62,309 nt of DNA from Streptomyces sp. A3M-1-3 (GCF_024213665.1 NZ_JANAVP010000039.1:1-62309), one strand, 5' to 3'. Shown: positions 1-8,912, numbered from the stretch's first letter. Numbers and translations: made by a program. The notes: generated by a model from the sequence alone, not told the origin.

Positions 1-80
1 ACCACCGATGACTTCACCTGTCCGGGCCTTGGCACACCTCCCCTAACGACCCGACAAGCCCAAAGTCACCGGTATTGGGG

Positions 81-1241
81 CTAGCCGACCGTTTCCACCG
101 CCACCTGCTCGCGCGGCACGTCCTGCGCGTCGGCGGCGGTGGAGCGGCGCAGCGCCTCGTGCAGCCTTGCCGGGGTGAGGACGCCCAGGAAGCGGCCGAC
201 GCTCCCCTCGTCGATGACCGCGATCCACCCCGCGTCATGCTGAAGCATCGTGGCGAAGGCATGCTTGAGCGAGGCCCCGACGGGCAGCCAGGCCTCCATC
301 CGGCGGGCGTGCCGGCGTACGGAACCGGTTGCGGACGCCGCCCGTTCCGCCGAGATCCAGCCGTGCAGATTGTCGTCGCCGTCCAGGACCACGGCCCAAC
401 GCGCGTCCTCTGCCCGCAGTTTCGCGGCGGCCTTCCCGACCGGGTCGTCGAGGTGCACGATGGGCGGCTGCTCCAGGTCGCCCGGCTCGATCGGGGTCAC
501 CGAGAGCCGCTTGAGGCCCCGGTCCGCGCCGACGAAGTCCGCCACGTACGGGGTGGCGGGCGCGCCCAGCAAGGTGGCCGGCGGATCGAACTGCTCGATG
601 CGCCCCCGTCCGTACACGGCGATCCGGTCGCCGAGCCGGACCGCCTCCTCGATGTCGTGGGTGACAAAGAGGACGGTCTTGCGGACGGCCTTCTGGAGCG
701 CGAGGAACTCGTTCTGCAGATGCTCCCGGACGACCGGGTCGACCGCCCCGAACGGCTCGTCCATCAGCAGTACGGGTGGATCGGCCGCCAGCGCCCTGGC
801 CACCCCGACGCGCTGCCGCTGGCCGCCGGAGAGCTGCTCCGGGTAGCGGTCGCCGTACACGGCAGGGTCCAGGCCCACCAGATCGAGGAGTTCGGCGGCG
901 CGCTCCCGGCCCTTGGCACGCTTCCAGCCGAGGAGGTGGGGGACGGTCGCGGTGTTCTCCAGGACCGTTTTGTGCGGGAACAGGCCGACTTGCTGGATGA
1001 CATAGCCGATACGGCGGCGGAGACGGACCGGGTCGATGGCGGATATGTCGTCGCCGTCGAGGAATATCCGGCCCTCGGTCGGCTCGATCAGCCGGTTCAC
1101 CATCTTCATGGTGGTCGTCTTGCCGCAGCCCGACGGTCCGACGAGCGTGACGAGTTCACCCTCGGCGACCTCGAAGGAAAGGTCGTCGACTGCGGTTGTT
1201 CCGTCGTCGTACCGCTTGGTGACGTGCTCGAATCGGATCAT
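81..1241 (-). CDS. Osmoprotectant (glycine betaine/choline/proline-type) ABC transporter ATP-binding protein
   Basis: Cytoplasmic ATPase of a compatible-solute importer of the ProV/OpuCA class. Translation from the ATG at 1241 (386 aa) starts MIRFEHVTKRY. The Walker A motif GPSGCGKTT lies near residue 35, the signature LSGGQRQR in mid-domain, and Walker B LLMDEPFGAVD and the switch His in FVTHD follow. The C-terminal third looks like a CBS pair, which senses ionic strength in OpuA/OpuC ATPases. The reading frame is open upstream to 1472, but GGGGAA just before 1241 and the conserved N-terminus decide the start. The gene is divergent from the permease and binding-protein genes beginning at 1377; in many species all four lie on one strand. 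The family is clear; the substrate is inferred. Confidence 0.9.
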   Translation of the reverse strand: MIRFEHVTKRYDDGTTAVDDLSFEVAEGELVTLVGPSGCGKTTTMKMVNRLIEPTEGRIFLDGDDISAIDPVRLRRRIGYVIQQVGLFPHKTVLENTATVPHLLGWKRAKGRERAAELLDLVGLDPAVYGDRYPEQLSGGQRQRVGVARALAADPPVLLMDEPFGAVDPVVREHLQNEFLALQKAVRKTVLFVTHDIEEAVRLGDRIAVYGRGRIEQFDPPATLLGAPATPYVADFVGADRGLKRLSVTPIEPGDLEQPPIVHLDDPVGKAAAKLRAEDARWAVVLDGDDNLHGWISAERAASATGSVRRHARRMEAWLPVGASLKHAFATMLQHDAGWIAVIDEGSVGRFLGVLTPARLHEALRRSTAADAQDVPREQVAVETVG

Positions 1242-1376
1242 GGTTCCCCATTGTCGCCGAGTTGTCGCCGCGTGCGGCCAAGGTTGTGTGAAGGCCGTGT
1301 TGCTGGACTGAGACGACTCTCGGTGATTGTCAGAGGTCGGGGTTAGGGTCGGAGACCTGAGGAGGGGGTGGACGCA
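1242..1376. promoter_or_regulatory. Shared divergent promoter region of the osmoprotectant transporter
   Basis: The 135 bp between the minus-strand ATPase gene and the plus-strand permease operon must hold promoters for both. A TAGGGT hexamer (1344-1349) could be a -10 for the rightward operon, but I see no good -35 at 17-18 bp. The strong Shine-Dalgarno GGAGGGGG (1361-1367) sits 9 nt before the ATG at 1377 and rules out the in-frame GTG at 1368, which is too close. Confidence 0.4.
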
Positions 1377-2099
1377 ATGGCCGCGCAGAACTGCCTGGTG
1401 ACGAACGACTGGATCTGCTGGGAGTACGTCCGCTCCCGCAGCCAGGAGCTGACGGACGCGACCGTGCAGCATGTCTGGATCACGGTGGTTTCGGTGCTGA
1501 TCGGGCTGGCGGTCGCATTCCCGCTTGCGCTGCTGGCGCGGCGCAGCCGGAGGTTCGCCGGCACGGTCCTGGGACTGACGACCGTGCTCTACACGATTCC
1601 CTCACTCGCCATGTTCTCGCTGCTGCTTCCGGTGTTCGGGCTGTCGGCCGCCCTGGTCATCACCGGCCTGGTGCTCTATTCACTGACGATCCTCGTGCGG
1701 AACATCCTGGCCGGCCTCGAAGCGGTGCCCGCGGAGGCCCGGGACGCCGCGAAGGGCATGGGGTACGGGGCGGGCCGGCTGCTCTGGGAGGTCGAACTGC
1801 CACTCGCGCTGCCCGCGTTGCTGGCCGGCGTCCGGATCGCCACGGTGTCGACGGTCGCGCTGACGACCGTCGGGGCGATCGTCGACAAGGGCGGCCTGGG
1901 CAATCTCATCGAGGGCGCGCTGCCGAGCTTCTTCAAGGCGCAGATACTCGCCGCCTCCGTCCTGTGCGTACTGCTGGCCGTCGTCGCGGACCTGCTGCTC
2001 CTGGGACTTCAGCGGTTGCTGACGCCCTGGACCCGAATACGTACATCGCCCATACGTACGCCGCGCATCCGTACGCCTCGCCCGGCGAAGGCGGGCTGA
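1377..2099 (+). CDS. Osmoprotectant ABC transporter permease 1
   Basis: Integral membrane permease of the ProW/OpuCB type, 240 aa from the ATG chosen by the GGAGGGGG ribosome site. It has about five hydrophobic helices. The EAA loop reads EARDAAKGMGYGAGRLLWEV in mid-protein and contacts the ATPase. After the last helix the C-terminus is a low-complexity Arg/Pro/Thr tail encoded by repeated tacg motifs (about 2036-2090), which is unusual for the family and probably dispensable. The next permease gene begins 4 bp after the stop, so the two are co-transcribed. The family assignment is firm; the substrate is not visible from sequence. Confidence 0.9.
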   Translation: MAAQNCLVTNDWICWEYVRSRSQELTDATVQHVWITVVSVLIGLAVAFPLALLARRSRRFAGTVLGLTTVLYTIPSLAMFSLLLPVFGLSAALVITGLVLYSLTILVRNILAGLEAVPAEARDAAKGMGYGAGRLLWEVELPLALPALLAGVRIATVSTVALTTVGAIVDKGGLGNLIEGALPSFFKAQILAASVLCVLLAVVADLLLLGLQRLLTPWTRIRTSPIRTPRIRTPRPAKAG

Positions 2100-2102
2100 G
2101 CG

Positions 2103-2768
2103 ATGGGTGTACTGGCCGACGCGTGGACATGGCTGACCACCGGCAGCCACTGGTCCGGCGAGGGCGGGGTCTGGAACCGGCTCGGCGAGCATGTGTACGT
2201 CAGCGGGGTGGCCCTCGCGCTGGCCTGCGCGATCGCGCTGCCGGTCGCGCTGTACCTCGGACACATCGGCAAGGGGGGTGCGCTCGCGGTCAACATCTCC
2301 AACGTGGGCCGGGCGATACCCGTCTTCGCGGTCCTGGCCCTGTTCATGGTCTCGCCGCTGCGCAGCGCCGGGTATCTGCCGACGATCACCGCGCTCGTGC
2401 TGTTCGCCGTACCGCCGCTGCTGACCAACGCCTACGTCGGCATGCGGGAGGTGGACCGGGCGGTGCTGGAGGCTGCCCGGGGGATGGGGATGTCAGGCCG
2501 CCAGGTGTTCGTCCGGGTCGAACTCCCCCTCGCCTACCCGATGGTCATGACCGGTCTGCGGTCCGCATCGGTCCAGGTGGTGGCCACCGCGACGATCGCC
2601 GCCATGGTGGGCCAGGGCGGGCTCGGCCGGATCATCACGGCCGGCTTCAACACGTACAACACCCCGCAGGTGGTCGCGGGCGCCCTGCTCGTCGCGCTGC
2701 TCGCCCTCCTCGTCGAGGGTGCGCTGGTGGCGGCGAACCGACTGTTCAGCCCACTGCGGCAGCACTGA
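2103..2768 (+). CDS. Osmoprotectant ABC transporter permease 2
   Basis: Second permease of the importer, 221 aa, ProW/OpuCD type. Hydrophobic helices start near residue 33. The EAA motif reads AVLEAARGMGMSGRQVF and is followed by VELPLAYP, as in the partner permease. The two permeases probably form a heterodimer with the ATPase encoded at 81-1241. The gene starts at ATG 2103, 3 nt after the preceding stop, and is followed within 16 nt by the binding-protein gene, which indicates one operon of permease, permease and binding protein. Confidence 0.9.
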   Translation: MGVLADAWTWLTTGSHWSGEGGVWNRLGEHVYVSGVALALACAIALPVALYLGHIGKGGALAVNISNVGRAIPVFAVLALFMVSPLRSAGYLPTITALVLFAVPPLLTNAYVGMREVDRAVLEAARGMGMSGRQVFVRVELPLAYPMVMTGLRSASVQVVATATIAAMVGQGGLGRIITAGFNTYNTPQVVAGALLVALLALLVEGALVAANRLFSPLRQH

Positions 2769-2784
2769 TTGGATGGAGAACCTC

Positions 2785-3777
2785 ATGAGCAAGACCTCGC
2801 GCATAGCGGGTGCGGTACTCGGCGTGGCGGCTCTGACGGGCTCCCTTGCCGCGTGCGGCGGAGAAAGCCTGGAAAAGGAGAAGGACAGCGGCAGCGCGTC
2901 CGCCGGCGCGGGCGCGGGTGCCGGCGCGGGCAAGAAGGGCCCGCTGGTCATCGGCGCGGCCGGCTTCACCGAGTCCCAGGTACTGGCGGAGCTGTACGCG
3001 CAGATCCTCAAGGACGCGGGCTACGCCACGTCGGTCACCACCGTGAAGAACCGCGAGCTGTACGAACCCGCCCTGGAGAAGGGCGAGATCGACGTCGTAC
3101 CGGAATATGCCGCGACGCTCGCGGAATTCCTCAATGCCAAGGTGAACGGCCCCAAGGCGCCGGAGGAGAAGCCGGTCGCCTCCAGCGACGCCGCCGCCAC
3201 CGTCGCCGCGCTGGAGAAGCTCGGCACCCCGCTCGGTCTGAAGGCACTGCCGGCCGGCGAGGCCGTCGACCAGAACGCCTTCGCGGTGACCAAGGAATTC
3301 GCCGAGAAGAACAAGCTCAAGACCCTTTCCGATCTGGGCCGGTCCAAGGTCAAGGTGAAGATCGCGGCGGGCGACGAGTGCGAGATCCGTCCGTTCTGCG
3401 CGCCGGGCCTGAAGAAGACGTACGGCATCGACGTCGCCGGTATCGACCCCAAGGGCGTCGGCACTCCGCAGGCGAAGCAGGCGGTCAAGGACGGTGACGA
3501 CCAGCTGGTCCTGACCACCACCACCGACGCGACGCTGGAAAGCTTCGGCCTGGTCCTTCTCGAGGACGACAAGAAGCTGCAGAACGCGGACAACGTACTG
3601 CCGGTGCTGAATGCCGAGGACGCCGGAGCACCCGGGATAGCAGAGGCGCTGGGCAGGCTCACGAAGGCGCTGACGACCGAGGATCTGGTCGAACTGAACC
3701 GCAAGGTGGACGCGGAGCGGGCCAAGCCGGCCGAGGCGGCGAAGGCATATCTGGAGTCGAAGGGTCTGCTGAAGTAG
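2785..3777 (+). CDS. Osmoprotectant-binding lipoprotein (OpuAC family)
   Basis: Extracytoplasmic substrate-binding protein, 330 aa from ATG 2785. GGAGAA at 2775-2780 favours this start over ATG 2773 and over the longer open frame. The N-terminus is a lipoprotein signal ending in the lipobox LAAC, followed by a flexible Gly/Ala/Ser linker. The mature domain opens VIGAAGFTESQVLAELYAQ and contains GEIDVVPEYAAT, both typical of OpuCC/OsmF-type quaternary-amine binding proteins. It is the last gene of the rightward operon. Ligand choice (betaine, choline, carnitine, ectoine) cannot be read reliably from sequence. Confidence 0.9.
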   Translation: MSKTSRIAGAVLGVAALTGSLAACGGESLEKEKDSGSASAGAGAGAGAGKKGPLVIGAAGFTESQVLAELYAQILKDAGYATSVTTVKNRELYEPALEKGEIDVVPEYAATLAEFLNAKVNGPKAPEEKPVASSDAAATVAALEKLGTPLGLKALPAGEAVDQNAFAVTKEFAEKNKLKTLSDLGRSKVKVKIAAGDECEIRPFCAPGLKKTYGIDVAGIDPKGVGTPQAKQAVKDGDDQLVLTTTTDATLESFGLVLLEDDKKLQNADNVLPVLNAEDAGAPGIAEALGRLTKALTTEDLVELNRKVDAERAKPAEAAKAYLESKGLLK

Positions 3778-3875
3778 CAATCGCCGGGCGGGGCGGCGCG
3801 TAGGCAGATAACTCCCGGGAAACAGATTGCCGGGCGGGGCCCCACGCGCCGTCTACGCACGGTAAATTTCAGGCC

Positions 3876-4904
3876 ATGCCACGTGGACGCCACCGCCATT
3901 CCCCACCCCTGCACAGGCTCCTCACGCCGTCGACGGTCGCCGGTGTGTCTCTCGCCTGCGCCGCCGTCGCCTGGCTGGTTGCGGAACCGGTGGCGCTCCG
4001 CCTGCTGGTCGCCGCGGCGGCAGCCGCCGCGGTCGTCGGCGCCGCCCTCATGCGCAGCTGGGACCGCGTGGCCGGCCGCAAGGTCGCCGAGCTCACCCGG
4101 GCGCGGGCGGCCGACGAATGGAAGACCGACGAGCGAATAGCCGAGCTCGAGGCCGACCTCGAGGAATCCCGCGAGCTGCGCACCCGCCTGGACGCGAAAC
4201 TGCGCGCCAAGCGGTTGGAGTTGGCGGGCCTGCGCGGTGAGCACGCCGAGCTGCTGCGCCGGTACGCCACGGCGGAGACCGAGCGCGCCGGCGCGCTGGA
4301 AGGCCGCCGGCTGCTCGCCATCGAAGCCGCGTCCCCGGCGAAGGAACTGCCAGCCGTCTCCGCAGACCGCACCGCGAGCGGCGCGCCGACCCCCGCCGCG
4401 TACGCTCGCGCGGCCGAAGCCCTCCGCCACCTCACCCGCAACGCCGCCGCGCAGGAAGCGCGGTGCACGGTCGAGGAGGCCCGCCGCCGCGACCTCGCGG
4501 AGCGCGCGCGGGAGGCGGAGGAGCCGCAGGGGAAGCACGCGGCGGCCGCAGGCGCCGAACACACGCGCCCGTCGTCCGCCCTCCCCGCCCGCCGCCCGGT
4601 CCCGGCCGCCACGGCGATCGCCCCGTACGCACCGGTCCGCCGCTCCGCCTCGCGCATCGAGGGCGGCTTCGACTTCTTCGGTACGAAGGCGGGCGCGAAG
4701 GCCGCCATCGAGGCCGTCCAGAACGAGGACCTCGCCGACGTGGTCGGCGCGGAAGCACTGGCCGCGCACAAGGCCGAGGCAGGCGCCGGCGAGTTCAAGG
4801 CACTCCCGCCCGCGAACCGCACGGTCGGCCAGGTCATCGACCTCACGGCACACGACGAGACGGAACAGATCGACGTGGCGCAGCTCCGCACCGCGATCTC
4901 CTGA
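3876..4904 (+). CDS. Membrane-anchored coiled-coil protein of unknown function
   Basis: I do not recognise a named family. The 342-aa product has a basic N-terminus (MPRGRHRH), two closely spaced hydrophobic segments at about residues 17-37 and 42-60, then a long charged helical stretch (about 65-150) rich in Glu, Arg and Leu that looks like a coiled coil. An Ala/Arg/Pro-rich linker follows. The C-terminal 90 residues contain FDFFGTKAGAKAAIEAVQNE and end in an acidic tail. This architecture suggests a cytoplasmic filament-like domain tethered to the membrane. Codon use is typical Streptomyces, so I regard it as real. It precedes a decayed acetyltransferase gene. Confidence 0.7.
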   Translation: MPRGRHRHSPPLHRLLTPSTVAGVSLACAAVAWLVAEPVALRLLVAAAAAAAVVGAALMRSWDRVAGRKVAELTRARAADEWKTDERIAELEADLEESRELRTRLDAKLRAKRLELAGLRGEHAELLRRYATAETERAGALEGRRLLAIEAASPAKELPAVSADRTASGAPTPAAYARAAEALRHLTRNAAAQEARCTVEEARRRDLAERAREAEEPQGKHAAAAGAEHTRPSSALPARRPVPAATAIAPYAPVRRSASRIEGGFDFFGTKAGAKAAIEAVQNEDLADVVGAEALAAHKAEAGAGEFKALPPANRTVGQVIDLTAHDETEQIDVAQLRTAIS

Positions 4905-5245
4905 TCGCCGAAGTCCGTGCCGGAGAGCTCCCGGCCCTGCGGGACGAGCTGATCGCGCTCTGCGCCCAGGTGTTCTTCGGCCCGCCGTGGCACGAACCGC
5001 CGGAGCGATCCGTACGACGGACGTTCACCCTGGCCGAGCTCGCGGTCTCCCCGGCGCACCAGGGCAAGGGCCTGGGCCGCGCCCTCCACGACGCGCTCCT
5101 GGCCGGCACCTCCACGCCCAGACTCCTGCTGACCCTGCCCGTCGGGGAGTTGCCCGACCGCTATGCCCGCTGGGGCCGGCGGCGCTGGACGGCGGTCGCG
5201 GTGACCGGCCAGCCGGGGGAGAGCTCCCGGTCAGCACTCTCGTGA
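4901..5245 (+). pseudogene. Decayed GNAT N-acetyltransferase
   Basis: This frame overlaps the end of the previous gene and encodes LIAEVRAGELPALRDELIAL, a GNAT-like N-terminus ending at FGPPWHE, and then jumps directly to LAVSPAHQGKGLGRALHDAL, the acetyl-CoA-binding motif A. In intact relatives roughly 60 residues of beta-sheet separate these parts. No ATG or GTG start is seen in a sensible place. The simplest reading is a gene that has lost its start and its central third by deletion. A functional miniature protein is unlikely. Confidence 0.7.
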
Positions 5246-7450
5246 TCAGTCGCCCCGGGGGCGCCAGTCGGCCGCCTGGCGTACGGCGAGCGTGGCTCCC
5301 CAGAGCCAGAGCAGCAGGCTGAGCACACCGACCACCGCCGCGCTCAGCGCAAGGAACGTTCCTGAGACGAAGGAAGCGCCGTTGGCGGTTGTCGGCCCGG
5401 CGATCCAGACGCCGACGAATTCGCCCACCAGTGCGGCGAGCATCAGTGGCACGAACACCGTCCATGCGGCGATGTTCCAGAAGAAGCCGCGGTTGCCGGT
5501 CAGCACGCTGAGGGGGGCGAGAGCCTTTCCGTGGCGGAGCATCTCGGTCAGTCCGCCGAAGCCTGCGGCGGCGGCCAGAATGCCAATCCCCACGAGTCCG
5601 AGCAGAGCGATCCAGCGTCCCTGATCTCTGTTCGAGACCGCGACGGGCAACCACTCTGCCCCGATGCTGTCCACGTGTGCCCCGGTGGGAAACGCTCGGT
5701 AGGCAGCCCGCTTGATCGCTGGAACCGACAGGTCTTCGCGCTCCGGAGAGAGCATGACCAGTCCTTGCGCGTCCGCGCTCGCAGCGGCCTCGGCCACGTC
5801 TCCTCGCTGCACAGCGACATCGCCGTACCACTGGATGAGTTCGCGTACCCGCGGGTCCCGGGGCACACCCTCAAGCCGGGTCACGGAGGCCGGACAGGGC
5901 AGGTGCATGAGCTTCAAGGACTCGCACGGACCGGTGAAGACCAGCTGCTCCGCCCCTGGTGGGGAGACGAGCGCCAGGGCTGCGGCGCCCTGCAGCGACT
6001 CCCGGAGGAAGCTGCTCACGGACGCAGAATCGGTCGGGCCGCCCGGTCGCACCACGAGGGCGCTGCTGCCGATTCTCGCCTTGGTGGCCTCGGCTGCCTG
6101 AGCCTGTGAACCGAAGAGGCCCTGCCAGGCGACGATCTGGACGAGAAGAGTGAGAGCCACGACCACCCCCGCCGTCATCCTGGCGATGGGGCGCGGGTGG
6201 CTGCTCGCCCGCTGCCCGGCCACGAGCAGACCGGGACGGCCCCACGAGCGGCCGGCCCTGGCCAGCAGGCCGCCCAGTTTGGACGTGCCCACCGCGACCG
6301 CCGCGGGCAAAGTCGCCAAGGTACCTGCCACACCACACCAGTTGATCAATGTGTAGGCGGAGGTCCCCGGGGTGACGAAGTCCGGTCCGCGCACCGCCAC
6401 CAGAATCATGACCGGGCAGAGCACGGCCCAGAGGACGGGGGATCGCCTGGCCGCGGCCGGGCGAGTGCTGCGGCCGGGACGCCGGGAAACCTGGTCGGCG
6501 ACGACGGCCACGACCAGCACCAGGGCAACGGCGCACAAAGGCGCGAGTAGCAGCGGCACCAGGGCCCGTTGGGTGTCGGTGAGCGAGAGAGTGAAGCCGA
6601 CCCACGGCAGGCGGTAACTCACCACCAGCGAACCCAGGATGGGCAGGAAGGCCAGGACGCCGCCCCAGCACGTGGCGCGCCACGCCTCCCCGACCGCGAT
6701 GAGGGCGCGGTCGCGCGCGCTGCCGCCCAGGACAGCGATCAACGCGGTCCGCCGGTCCCTGGCCTGGGAGCCCGACCGCACGGCCACCGTCAGCAGAACG
6801 ACCGCCGGCAGCAGGAGCAGCCCCGCCACCATCGACTGAAACACCCACTGCGCCTTGTAGTCCTGGGACGCACCGGCGGCGTTCCGCCCCTGGCCCAGAT
6901 CCTGGCCGTAGCCGACGATCACATTCTGATCGGGGCCTTCCGTGACGGGGGTTGGCTCACGAAGCGGCCGGACATAGACCGCACGCTCCTCCGGGTCCGC
7001 CAGACCCTCTTCCCCAATGATTCCGGCAAGGCGTCCGTAGCGTTCAGCGATCTTCTCCGAGGCGCCCGATCGCAGCAGGGCGGGTGACAGCACCGCCTCC
7101 CCGGGCTCGGGCCATTCCCGCACTCCCGGCGGCAGCGGCGCATCCGCGGTGAGGGGGGAGATGAAGAACACGGGGAACTGGCCGCTGCCCTGGAGCGAGT
7201 CGTAGCCCTTCTCCCAGACCGCGGCAGCGGGCAGGTCCGGGCGTACCACGCGATCAACGGGCCCGCGTGCTGCCTCCCGCGACTCTTGACCGGCATACGA
7301 GGCGTGGACCACAACGAACGCCGCCAGCCCCACCGCCAGAGACGCAGTGGCACACAGCAGCGCCAGGAATCTCATCCCGCCCGACTCGGCGCGCCGGCCC
7401 GCCGCCTTACCGATCCGCAGGAGGTGCCGTCGCCTGTCCAGGGCGCTCAT
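5246..7450 (-). CDS. FtsX/MacB-like ABC permease of a small-peptide export system
   Basis: Large integral membrane protein (734 aa) with an N-terminal helix at about residues 27-52, a long extracytoplasmic domain, a four-helix block at about 205-320, further helices around 345-440, and a C-terminal three-helix block after about 640. This two-block FtsX-like layout resembles permeases that accompany lactococcin-972-like bacteriocins and antimicrobial-peptide efflux systems. Its start overlaps the stop of the ATPase gene (7447) by 4 bp, so translation is coupled. The small secreted protein at 8238-8594 lies just upstream on the same strand. Export or immunity is inferred from architecture and context. 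Confidence 0.8.
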   Translation of the reverse strand: MSALDRRRHLLRIGKAAGRRAESGGMRFLALLCATASLAVGLAAFVVVHASYAGQESREAARGPVDRVVRPDLPAAAVWEKGYDSLQGSGQFPVFFISPLTADAPLPPGVREWPEPGEAVLSPALLRSGASEKIAERYGRLAGIIGEEGLADPEERAVYVRPLREPTPVTEGPDQNVIVGYGQDLGQGRNAAGASQDYKAQWVFQSMVAGLLLLPAVVLLTVAVRSGSQARDRRTALIAVLGGSARDRALIAVGEAWRATCWGGVLAFLPILGSLVVSYRLPWVGFTLSLTDTQRALVPLLLAPLCAVALVLVVAVVADQVSRRPGRSTRPAAARRSPVLWAVLCPVMILVAVRGPDFVTPGTSAYTLINWCGVAGTLATLPAAVAVGTSKLGGLLARAGRSWGRPGLLVAGQRASSHPRPIARMTAGVVVALTLLVQIVAWQGLFGSQAQAAEATKARIGSSALVVRPGGPTDSASVSSFLRESLQGAAALALVSPPGAEQLVFTGPCESLKLMHLPCPASVTRLEGVPRDPRVRELIQWYGDVAVQRGDVAEAAASADAQGLVMLSPEREDLSVPAIKRAAYRAFPTGAHVDSIGAEWLPVAVSNRDQGRWIALLGLVGIGILAAAAGFGGLTEMLRHGKALAPLSVLTGNRGFFWNIAAWTVFVPLMLAALVGEFVGVWIAGPTTANGASFVSGTFLALSAAVVGVLSLLLWLWGATLAVRQAADWRPRGD

Positions 7451-8160
7451 CGTGCGCCCGCCGGATCAATGACGGGCGAGAGCTTGCCCTCTTCCAGCCG
7501 CACCATCCGATCGGCCCGTCGCGCCACATCAGTGTCGTGAGTGGCCACGAGAAGCCCGCAGTTGTGCCGGGCGGGCATGGCGAACAGCAGCTCGGCGACC
7601 CGGTCACGCGACGCCCGGTCCAACGCACCGGTCGGCTCATCGGCGAGCAGCAGCGTGGGCGAGTTGATCAGTGCGCGGGCCACGGCGGTGCGCTGGCGCT
7701 CTCCACCGGACAGGTCTTGCGTGGCAGTGCCCGCGGGCACTCCGAGTTCCTCCAGAAGTGAGGCCGCCCGGCTGTACGCCTCGGTACGGTCGGTGCCGGC
7801 CAGGAGCGCCGCCAGGGCAACGTTGTCCACCGGCGTCAGTTCCGGCAGGAGCTCACCGAACTGGAAGACCATGCCGATGGCACGGCTTCTGTGCACGGCC
7901 AGAGCCTTGCCCTTCATACCGCCCATCGAGGCGCCGGCTACCTCCACCGCACCGGATTCAGGGCGAACCAGCCCCAGGACACACGACAGAAGCGTGCTCT
8001 TTCCCGACCCGCTGGGCCCGGTGACCGCGACCGACTCTCCCCGGCACACAGCGAGGTCCAGTCCCGCGAACAGCGACCGCCCAGCGACGCTGTAGCGCAA
8101 CTCGCTGACGCCCAGCACCGGCCGCGCGTCGGCCACAAGGGCCGCACTGTCACCATGCAT
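7447..8160 (-). CDS. ABC transporter ATP-binding protein (LolD/MacB class)
   Basis: ATPase of 237 aa that should pair with the permease it overlaps. Walker A is GPSGSGKSTLL, the signature is LSGGERQRTAVARALI, and Walker B is LLLADEPTGALDRAS, the form typical of LolD/FtsE/MacB ATPases. I chose ATG 8160 because AAGGAAG lies 4-10 nt upstream; the open frame continues to 8295 without conservation. About 77 bp separate it from the secreted-protein gene, and all three genes face left, suggesting one transcription unit. Confidence 0.88.
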   Translation of the reverse strand: MHGDSAALVADARPVLGVSELRYSVAGRSLFAGLDLAVCRGESVAVTGPSGSGKSTLLSCVLGLVRPESGAVEVAGASMGGMKGKALAVHRSRAIGMVFQFGELLPELTPVDNVALAALLAGTDRTEAYSRAASLLEELGVPAGTATQDLSGGERQRTAVARALINSPTLLLADEPTGALDRASRDRVAELLFAMPARHNCGLLVATHDTDVARRADRMVRLEEGKLSPVIDPAGAR

Positions 8161-8237
8161 CTGGCTTCCTTCTTCTTGCCAAGGGGAAGTGCGGGGACCC
8201 TCCGTCAAGCAGGCCGGTCCCCGCACCACACTGAGTG

Positions 8238-8594
8238 CTAGCCCTGTCCGTGCCAGACAGTGCAGTCGTCCGGGTTCCAGTCGATGGCGACGCATGCCTG
8301 CAACTCATCGACAGGGTTGGCCGGTTGGTTCGAGCTGTAGGTGGTCGTACCGTAACCGCTGGAGTTCCTCAGCTCGAGACCGTCAGCGTTTCGACGGTTG
8401 TAGTTCGCATAGACCTCTTTACTGTCTCGAGCCGTGTCAGCCACCGCGATCTGGCCGCGACTCCCGGCGCTCCACGACTTCACGCCCGTTCTCTGCGCGG
8501 AAAGGTCCTTGGCGAGCGCAGGTGACGCACCTATTGCTGCGGCGCCAACGACCGTAAAGAGCATGGCCTTAGCCACGGTCTTTCGCATGTGCAT
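8238..8594 (-). CDS. Small secreted protein, possible bacteriocin-like substrate of the adjacent ABC system
   Basis: Product of 118 aa with a clear Sec signal peptide (MHMRKTVAKAMLFTVVGAAA, cleavage probably after SPALA). The mature part is about 90 aa, rich in Asn, Ser, Gly and Tyr, with YANYNRRNADGLELRNSSG and a C-terminal Cys pair in LQACVAIDWNPDDCTVWHG that could form one disulfide. A GAGGAG site lies 11 nt before ATG 8594. The sequence resembles the many short secreted Streptomyces proteins of unknown role. Placement directly upstream of a MacB/FtsX-type ABC pair recalls lactococcin-972-type operons, but I cannot confirm homology to that family. Confidence 0.7.
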   Translation of the reverse strand: MHMRKTVAKAMLFTVVGAAAIGASPALAKDLSAQRTGVKSWSAGSRGQIAVADTARDSKEVYANYNRRNADGLELRNSSGYGTTTYSSNQPANPVDELQACVAIDWNPDDCTVWHGQG

Positions 8595-8912
8595 TGGGAT
8601 GAAACTCCTCTAGGGATTGGATGCAAAGCGCCCAGCCCGAGGGGCCTCAGTACGTGCGTTCGATTCCCCCCGGATCTCGGGTGATTCAACACGGCGTCGC
8701 AACCCCCGTCAACCACCCTTCGCTCTGGCTCCGTTATAGCTAGCTACTACTTTCAGCCACTGTTTATTCATCTGGGTCCAGTCGGCTGAGAGCCGCGGGT
8801 CGAACTTTGCGGGCGAGGCCGTTTATTGCTTGGCGCACGAAGTTCGGCCTGTGCTACCACTTCGGGGTTTGCTAACGCTGATCACGAAACCCGCGAAGGG
8901 CTGGAACACATC
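8595..8912. other. Intergenic region between the secreted-protein operon and a GNAT gene
   Basis: This 318-bp stretch is less GC-rich than its flanks, notably around 8735-8770. It should contain the leftward promoter of the secreted-protein/ABC operon. I found no convincing gene. A GTTCGATTCC string at 8668-8677 resembles a tRNA T-loop, but its flanks do not form a T-stem. The other open frames here lack Streptomyces codon bias. Confidence 0.4.

Noticed and set aside
1242..1472. N-terminal extension of the osmoprotectant ATPase
   Set aside because: No family similarity in this stretch and a good ribosome site lies at ATG 1241; the extension would overlap the divergent permease gene.
3780..3860. 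Two GCCGGGCGGGGC copies after the binding-lipoprotein gene
   Set aside because: They are a short direct repeat, not an inverted repeat, and no hairpin or element boundary could be drawn.
4463..4904. Upstream part of the long frame that ends in the GNAT-like remnant
   Set aside because: It is a shadow of the coiled-coil gene at 3876-4904; only the part after 4901 has acetyltransferase-like sequence.
8641..8700. GTTCGATTCC string resembling a tRNA T-loop
   Set aside because: The bases on both sides do not form a 5-bp T-stem, and no acceptor, D-arm or anticodon arm can be drawn around it on either strand.
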